NCBI GenBank assembly: GCA_001969505.1
Contig: LSSK01000035.1
Span: forward strand, 1-10,928
DNA length: 10,928 bases
Direction: 5' to 3'
Origin: Zancudomyces culisetae
Lineage: Eukaryota; Kickxellomycota; Harpellomycetes; Harpellales; Legeriomycetaceae
A program made the position numbers and the translations under genes. Positions 7,125 to 10,928 of this stretch are shown here, piece by piece (the stretch's first letter is position 1; each line of letters starts with the position of its first letter). The notes under the pieces are model-generated. The model ran no database searches, was not told the DNA's origin, and saw nothing but the letters and a program-made list of their open reading frames with translations.

Positions 7125-7630
7125 TTTAGTGATAGTATTATTATTGTTTATTTTATTATTATATATTTTATTTTGTAATATATTCTATTTTGTAATATAT
7201 TTATTTTTATTATCATTTATTTTATTTTGTAATATATTCTATTTTGTAATATATTTATTTTTATTATCATTTATTTTATTTTGTAATATATTCTATTTTG
7301 TAATATATTTATTTTTATTATCATTTATTTTATTTTTATTATTGTTTATTTTATTATTATATATTTTATTTTGTAATATATTTATTTTTATTATCATTTA
7401 TTTTATTTTGTAATATATTCTATTTTGTAATATATTTATTTTTATTATCATTTATTTTATTTTTATTATTATTGTTTATTATTGTTTATTTTATTTTGTA
7501 ATATACTTTTGTTATTGTTTATTTTATTATTATATATTTTATTTTTATTATTGTTTATTTTATTTTGTAATATACTTTTGTTATTGTTTATCTTTATTAT
7601 TATTGTTATTATTGGTATTGTTATTATCCA
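7125..7630 (-). repeat. Repeat-rich region upstream of the small CxxC gene
   Basis: No intact gene is seen here. The stretch is built from short units (TTATTTTATT, TTTTGTAATATA, TTGTTTATT). Read on the minus strand in different frames, it repeatedly gives peptides such as ILQNKIN and NKINDNK, the same words found at residues 8-24 of the adjacent small CxxC protein. Stops interrupt them, for example TAG at 7187-7185. It looks like an expanded and decayed 5' coding extension. A hydrophobic top-strand frame at 7039-7413 is a shadow of it. From 7631 to 7771 the sequence is plain A/T-rich and holds only a promoter-like variant. Confidence 0.6.
7182..7343. repeat. 54-bp tandem repeat, about three copies
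   Basis: Units start at 7182, 7236 and 7290, each with ATTCTATTTTGTAATATA; the first two are 54 bp and the third diverges near its end. A related partial copy begins at 7417. The unit length is 18 codons. On the minus strand one frame runs through each unit and ends in TAG at the same place. Confidence 0.85.
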
Positions 7631-7722
7631 ATACTTATATTTTTAAATGTTTTATATTACAATGTTATATATTATTTTACACTATATAATTATATAATAT
7701 TTAACATATAATTAATATATAT

Positions 7723-7736
7723 ATAATCAAATTTAA
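7723..7736 (-). promoter_or_regulatory. Promoter-like variant, possibly for the small CxxC gene
   Basis: On the minus strand the sequence reads AAATTTGATT (7734-7725), matching AAATTTGAAT at nine of ten positions. It faces the small CxxC gene, about 600 bases from its ATG, and is divergent from the next promoter at 7772. If used, the transcript would carry the whole repeat region as leader. Confidence 0.3.
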
Positions 7737-7769
7737 TAAATAAAAATTAAAGATTATAAACAAAAATAT

Positions 7770-7787
7770 ATAAATTTGAATATATAT
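7770..7787 (+). promoter_or_regulatory. AAATTTGAAT promoter motif of the 207-residue gene
   Basis: ATAAATTTGAATATATAT-type sequence with the exact 10-mer at 7772-7781, 67 bases before the ATG at 7849 on the coding strand. Confidence 0.78.
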
Positions 7788-7848
7788 ATATCAACTATAA
7801 ATTAAGTTTAAATATTAATATATAAAAAATATATTAAATATTAATATA

Positions 7849-8472
7849 ATGGAATATTATACTATTAAAGATACATATGATAAAGAAAAAATATCATTAA
7901 GATATAAAAAAAATAAAATAAATTTTAAATTAGATATAACTTCTAATTTTGATTATATAGAAGTTCTTTATGATAATAAAATTCCGTTATTTAAATTTTT
8001 CGAATCATATAAACTAAAATGTGACTGTCAAATATATGACGCAAAAAATGGATATATTAAAGATGTTGATAATAAACCAGTAAATTGTAAATTTAGTATC
8101 TATGATTTACCTTTAATTTCTTCATTTAATTCTGATGTTTCTGAACTTATTAATAAACATTTAACATATAAAAACAAACCAATAGAATTAAAACATATTG
8201 ATAAATGGGTTAATTGCAAACCTAAATACAAATATTCATCTGATGAAATAACAACTTCGTTGTATTCAAAAAATGGTGAATTAAACTGGGAAGATTTAAT
8301 AGGTGAAGATGTAGTATGTGTACCCGCTATTTCTTCTAACTCTATATCTATTAAAACAAATACAGCTACTCAAATGTTTGTTTTAGTTTCAGCTATAGTT
8401 AATATAAATTCAAGAAAAATATTTTCTGAAGATGAAATAAGTAAAGGTTTAAGTATTTTAAATTTTGATTAA
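7849..8472 (+). CDS. Unrecognised 207-residue protein
   Basis: I do not recognise this protein. It is less biased in composition than its neighbours, with no Asn runs, and looks globular. It has alternating hydrophobic segments suggestive of beta strands (ISLRYKK, IEVLYDN, VVCVPAI, FVLVSAIVNI), five scattered cysteines (58, 60, 80, 123, 157) and no clear zinc pattern. WEDLIGEDVVCVP (146-159), the segment through about 185, and the acidic FSEDEIS near the end look the most conserved-like. No signal peptide or membrane helix is evident. The ATG at 7849 is 67 bases past its promoter motif, the stop is TAA, and a 12-bp inverted repeat follows. Its place beside TFIIS and the helicase hints at a role in transcription or replication, but nothing in the sequence shows one. 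Confidence 0.8.
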   Translation: MEYYTIKDTYDKEKISLRYKKNKINFKLDITSNFDYIEVLYDNKIPLFKFFESYKLKCDCQIYDAKNGYIKDVDNKPVNCKFSIYDLPLISSFNSDVSELINKHLTYKNKPIELKHIDKWVNCKPKYKYSSDEITTSLYSKNGELNWEDLIGEDVVCVPAISSNSISIKTNTATQMFVLVSAIVNINSRKIFSEDEISKGLSILNFD

Positions 8473-8482
8473 TTGTTATTTG

Positions 8483-8528
8483 TTTTTATTTATATTTATT
8501 TTATTAATAATTAACTTATAAATAAAAA
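8483..8528 (+). terminator. 12-bp inverted repeat after the 207-residue gene
   Basis: TTTTTATTTATA (8483-8494) and TATAAATAAAAA (8517-8528) are perfect reverse complements around a 22-base loop. The repeat starts 10 bases after the TAA stop and ends 5 bases before the next promoter motif. The placement matches the other gene-end inverted repeats. Confidence 0.45.
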
Positions 8529-8533
8529 TAGTT

Positions 8534-8543
8534 AAATTTGAAT
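8534..8543 (+). promoter_or_regulatory. AAATTTGAAT promoter motif of the TFIIS-like gene
   Basis: The exact 10-mer lies 63 bases before the ATG at 8607. It also decides the start: the open frame could be extended to a TTG at 8538, but that codon lies inside the promoter motif. Confidence 0.75.
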
Positions 8544-8606
8544 ATTATATTTACATGTAAAACTATAACTAAAATTATAACAATACAAATATACAATCAA
8601 TCAATA

Positions 8607-8939
8607 ATGAACAACAATATAAATAAATTTATAATAAATTGGTATAATACAATTAAGCTATATGCTTATAAAAACAATGTTATCTTAAAAGATATATCTG
8701 AATTTAACAGCTACAATGAAATAAAAAATTATATTTATACAAACAAATCAATAAAATTTATATGGTATAATAATAACAATGATGATAACGATAATATTAA
8801 TCATAATATAAATTATATTGTATGTTTAAACTGTAATGAAAATTCTTCTTATATATCACAAAAACAAAATAGATCTATTGATGAAGGCTCTGATTATTAT
8901 ATATATTGTAATAACTGCCAATATACAAATAAATTATAA
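8607..8939 (+). CDS. TFIIS: TFIIS-like transcription elongation factor, minimal form
   Basis: A 110-residue protein whose C-terminus is a TFIIS-type zinc ribbon: C73-x2-C76-x24-C101-x2-C104, the exact Cys spacing of TFIIS. The diagnostic loop is QNRSIDEGSDYYIYCNNC, corresponding to the RSADE signature; D92 and E93 match the acidic pair that TFIIS inserts into the polymerase pore to stimulate transcript cleavage. RPB9, the related polymerase subunit, usually lacks this acidic pair in its C-terminal ribbon, so TFIIS is preferred. Cellular TFIIS is around 300 residues with two further domains. Here only about 70 residues precede the ribbon; part could be a shrunken polymerase-binding domain (FIINWYNTIKLYAYKNN), followed by an Asn/Asp linker (55-68). 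The ATG at 8607 is chosen over an in-frame TTG at 8538 that falls within the promoter motif. The likely partner is the polymerase containing the RPB1 core in this window. Confidence 0.88.
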   Translation: MNNNINKFIINWYNTIKLYAYKNNVILKDISEFNSYNEIKNYIYTNKSIKFIWYNNNNDDNDNINHNINYIVCLNCNENSSYISQKQNRSIDEGSDYYIYCNNCQYTNKL

Positions 8940-8976
8940 TTTATTTTATCATTATATTTTTACTATTAAATATATT

Positions 8977-9035
8977 ATATTATATCAAAATTAATATATA
9001 TATATATACAATTTATATTAATTTTGATATAATAT
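8977..9035 (+). terminator. 22-bp inverted repeat after the TFIIS-like gene
   Basis: Arms 8977-8998 and 9014-9035 are perfect reverse complements (core TATCAAAATTAATATA) with a 15-base loop. The repeat begins 37 bases after the TAA stop and ends 33 bases before the helicase promoter motif. At this length, with C and G paired in the stem, it is the least likely of the set to be chance. A transcript 3'-end hairpin is the simplest reading; an origin or protein-binding site is an alternative. Confidence 0.6.
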
Positions 9036-9064
9036 TCTATATTATATTTAAATTAATATATTTA

Positions 9065-9082
9065 TTATAAATTTGAATATAT
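9065..9082 (+). promoter_or_regulatory. AAATTTGAAT promoter motif of the D5-like helicase gene
   Basis: TTATAAATTTGAATATAT with the exact 10-mer at 9069-9078. It is 132 bases before the ATG at 9211, the longest spacing of the seven. Confidence 0.75.
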
Positions 9083-9210
9083 ATATATTCACTATACATT
9101 AAATCTGATTGATTATAAGCTATTGATTATTTTATTATAATAGTCATTATATTATTTTTTGAATATTAAATATATCAGTATCACAAACAAAATATTTTTA
9201 TATAAAAAAG

Positions 9211-10608
9211 ATGTCATATAAAAATAACAACATCAAATCTAATATCATCAAAGATAACAACAATAATGATGATATTTCTGATCTAGAAATAAGTTTGATG
9301 AACAATCCGTTAAAATTGACACAAATTTTTCATAACTATATCAAAAACAATTTTGTATGCACAGATTACAATAAAAAAACTGTATACAAATACAACATTA
9401 ATGGTTGGGATATTTGTGACTCTACATATGAATTGGAAAGAGAATTACACAATATGCTTGTTAATGTTGATAAATTCAATGTTAAAAATTATAGTTTCGT
9501 TATTTCTCACATTTGTGTTTTGATATATAATAAGAACTTCTTTAATGGAACTGATTATAATATCAGATATAAAACACATTTATTTGATTCTAAGTCTTCT
9601 AGTTTACTTAATTTTAATATTCCAAATAATAATCCAAATAATAATCAAAATAATAATAATATAATTAATAACCAGCCAGTTAACAATTCAAGAAATAAAA
9701 TAGATTACGATCCGATATACGATGAAAATCTATATAATGAACTTGATCAGTTTTTATCAAATATATTTCCAAATGATGATATAAAAGAATATTTTCTACA
9801 TTATATGGCTTCTTGTCTTGAACCATATAATAAAGAAAAAATATTAATGGTATGGTTAGGTAAAGGAAGTAATGGAAAGTCAATGTTAATGAAACTTGTT
9901 GAAAAAGCTTTTGGTGAATATTTTTGTAAATTACCATCAAATGTATTAACTTCAAAGAAATCTATATCATCTGCTCCAACTCCTGAACTAGCTCTTCTTG
10001 ATGGAACTAGAATAGCTGTTGTCCAAGAACCTGATCTCAATGAATCTATTAATCATGGTACTGTAAAAGAATTAACTGGTAATGATTCTATATATATAAG
10101 AAAATTATACAAAAATCCTGAAAAAATAAATCCATCAAACAAATTAATACTTGTTTGTAATTCTATTCCTTATATTAATATTATGGACAAAGCTTCTTAT
10201 GACAGAATTAAAATAATTCCATTTAATACTACTTTTGTAAAGGATCTACCAGAAAGTAAAATAAACAATGTCACAAAACGTATGGATATAAATATTGATA
10301 ATAAGCTTGATTCTTTAATTCCTGTTTTTATTGATTTGTTAATAAAAAAACATAAAGATTATAAAGCTCATGGATTAAATGAACCAGAAGCAATATTAAA
10401 TATCACAAGACAAACGCTAGATAAGTTCGATACTATTAAGTGTTTCAAAGAAGAAAACAAAGATTACAATATAATCGATAAAGATACTGTATATTCTATG
10501 TATACGACATGGATGAAATCTTTTTATCCAACAGTTAAAATAATAAAAAGTAAATATACAATATTAAACGACTTATTTGGAAATGTTTCTTCTAATTTAA
10601 CTGTTTAA
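9211..10608 (+). CDS. D5: D5-like superfamily 3 helicase lacking a primase domain
   Basis: A 465-residue replicative helicase of the poxvirus D5 / NCLDV superfamily 3 type, expected to form a ring and unwind DNA at the fork with ATP. Residues 165-207 (YDENLYNELDQFLSN to YMASCLEP) match the D5 N-terminal segment that precedes the ATPase. Walker A is GKGSNGKS (217-224, K223). Walker B ends in RIAVVQEPD (267-275), with E273 as the likely catalytic acidic residue. Motif C is KLILVCNS (311-318), followed by DRIKIIPF with R332 as a possible arginine finger. Most NCLDV D5 proteins are far longer, with an archaeo-eukaryotic primase domain in front. Here only about 160 residues precede the D5 segment and no primase motif is seen. 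An Asn/Pro-rich linker lies at 137-159. The ATG at 9211 is the first after the promoter. It stops at TAA next to the terminal tandem array. Confidence 0.92.
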   Translation: MSYKNNNIKSNIIKDNNNNDDISDLEISLMNNPLKLTQIFHNYIKNNFVCTDYNKKTVYKYNINGWDICDSTYELERELHNMLVNVDKFNVKNYSFVISHICVLIYNKNFFNGTDYNIRYKTHLFDSKSSSLLNFNIPNNNPNNNQNNNNIINNQPVNNSRNKIDYDPIYDENLYNELDQFLSNIFPNDDIKEYFLHYMASCLEPYNKEKILMVWLGKGSNGKSMLMKLVEKAFGEYFCKLPSNVLTSKKSISSAPTPELALLDGTRIAVVQEPDLNESINHGTVKELTGNDSIYIRKLYKNPEKINPSNKLILVCNSIPYINIMDKASYDRIKIIPFNTTFVKDLPESKINNVTKRMDINIDNKLDSLIPVFIDLLIKKHKDYKAHGLNEPEAILNITRQTLDKFDTIKCFKEENKDYNIIDKDTVYSMYTTWMKSFYPTVKIIKSKYTILNDLFGNVSSNLTV

Positions 10609-10614
10609 TTATTC

Positions 10615-10633
10615 ATACTATTATTTATAGTAT
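10615..10633 (+). terminator. Short hairpin after the helicase gene
   Basis: ATACTAT (10615-10621) and ATAGTAT (10627-10633) form a 7-bp stem with a 5-base loop, starting 6 bases after the TAA stop. It contains one of the last two C bases on the top strand of the window and merges into the tandem array. Short, so only suggestive. Confidence 0.3.
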
Positions 10634-10928
10634 ATTATAGTATATATATTATAGTATATATATTATAGTATATATATTATAGTATATTATAGTATATATA
10701 TTATAGTATATATATTATAGTATATTATATTATATTATATTATATTATATTATATTATAGTATATATATTATAGTATATTATAGTATATATATTATAGTA
10801 TATTATAGTATATTATATTATAGTATATTATAGTATATTATATTATATTATAGTATATATATTATAGTATATTATAATATATATATTATAGTATATATAT
10901 TATAGTATATATATTATAGTATATTATA
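10628..10928. repeat. TATAGTATAT tandem array running to the window end
   Basis: About 300 bases consist of TATAGTATAT and longer TATAGTATATATAT units, with patches of TATTA. Early G positions are 10630, 10640, 10654, 10668, 10682, 10692 and 10706, giving steps of 10 or 14. After 10618 the top strand has no C at all. The array is cut by the window edge, so its true length is unknown. No gene is seen in it. It may be a simple satellite, a replication origin, or sequence near a genome end. Confidence 0.9.

Noticed and set aside
1059-7343. CRISPR array
   Set aside because: The repeats are either in-frame coding repeats or directly adjoining 54-bp units with no unique spacers, and no cas genes are present.
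7039-7413. Top-strand open frame rich in Leu, Phe and Ile, like a membrane protein
   Set aside because: It is the complement of the Asn/Lys/Ile repeat region and overlaps the start of the small CxxC gene. It has no AAATTTGAAT motif and its hydrophobicity follows directly from reading T-rich repeats.
8538-8606. Extended start of the TFIIS-like gene at a TTG codon
   Set aside because: The TTG is inside the AAATTTGAAT motif itself. An ATG 63 bases past the motif fits the spacing of the other genes.
4543-9225. Common MSYKN start of the RPB1-core and helicase proteins as a sign of shared origin
   Set aside because: Only five residues match, in a composition dominated by Ser, Tyr, Lys and Asn codons, and the following sequences are unrelated.
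9680-10040. Two minus-strand open frames opposite the helicase gene
   Set aside because: They lie antisense to the Walker A and B region, have no promoter motif, and their sequences look like shadows.
1-10928. tRNA or rRNA genes
   Set aside because: I found no stretch with enough G and C in cloverleaf positions, no TTCRA-type T arm, and no rRNA-like sequence.
1-10928. AT-rich mitochondrial or Plasmodium/Dictyostelium-type nuclear DNA
   Set aside because: A D5-like helicase, a compact RPB1 core and TFIIS in one intronless cluster with a uniform promoter motif fit a large DNA virus better. A viral insertion in an AT-rich host genome cannot be excluded from this window.

Overview
The window is an extremely AT-rich, intron-free, gene-dense piece of DNA that looks like the genome of a nucleocytoplasmic large DNA virus (Nucleocytoviricota) or a close relative. 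Three proteins point there together. One is the catalytic core of the largest RNA polymerase subunit (RPB1), with the metal-binding sequence NADFDGDEMN. One is a TFIIS-type zinc ribbon with the RS-x-DE signature. One is a D5-like superfamily 3 helicase. The promoters are virus-like and each gene appears to be transcribed separately. Low-complexity Asn/Lys/Ile tracts and near-exclusive use of A/T-ending codons fit extreme AT bias. The replication and transcription proteins are shorter than usual. This suggests a strongly reduced lineage, for example something like the small AT-rich Mininucleoviridae, or an unknown relative in an AT-rich host. The family assignment is inference; no capsid, packaging ATPase or DNA polymerase gene lies in the window to settle it.

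Layout. 108-1355 (+) is a protein with four Cys3His zinc modules and an acidic repeat tail. 1519-2667 (+) is a PD-(D/E)XK nuclease-like protein with a GC-rich 5' end. 2701-4377 (-) is an unrecognised Asn/Lys/Tyr-rich protein, convergent with the previous gene. 4543-6423 (-) is the RPB1 core. 6630-7124 (-) is a small CxxC/CxxC protein. 7125-7848 is a long intergenic stretch with 54-bp repeats that look like decayed coding sequence. 7849-8472 (+) is an unrecognised 207-residue protein. 8607-8939 (+) is a mini-TFIIS. 9211-10608 (+) is a D5-like helicase without a primase domain. From about 10628 to the end lies a tandem array with no C on the top strand.

Shared control signals. The exact 10-mer AAATTTGAAT, usually within ATAAATTTGAATWTATA, lies 63 to 132 bases before seven of the eight genes, in the correct orientation each time. 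A one-step variant lies upstream of the eighth. Inverted repeats follow several stop codons and precede the next promoter (22, 16 and 12 bp stems, plus weaker ones). The repeating unit is therefore promoter, gene, hairpin. This resembles the mimivirus early promoter plus hairpin 3'-end arrangement, and the promoter core also fits the ATNTGA element of cytoplasmic linear plasmids. All eight genes end in TAA.

How the genes fit together. RPB1 core and TFIIS would belong to a virus-encoded transcription machine acting on its own promoters, and the D5-like helicase to its replication fork. The zinc-module protein and the nuclease-like protein share a second upstream box and may be co-expressed. 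The missing RPB1 N-terminal clamp and missing primase domain must be encoded elsewhere, replaced, or lost.
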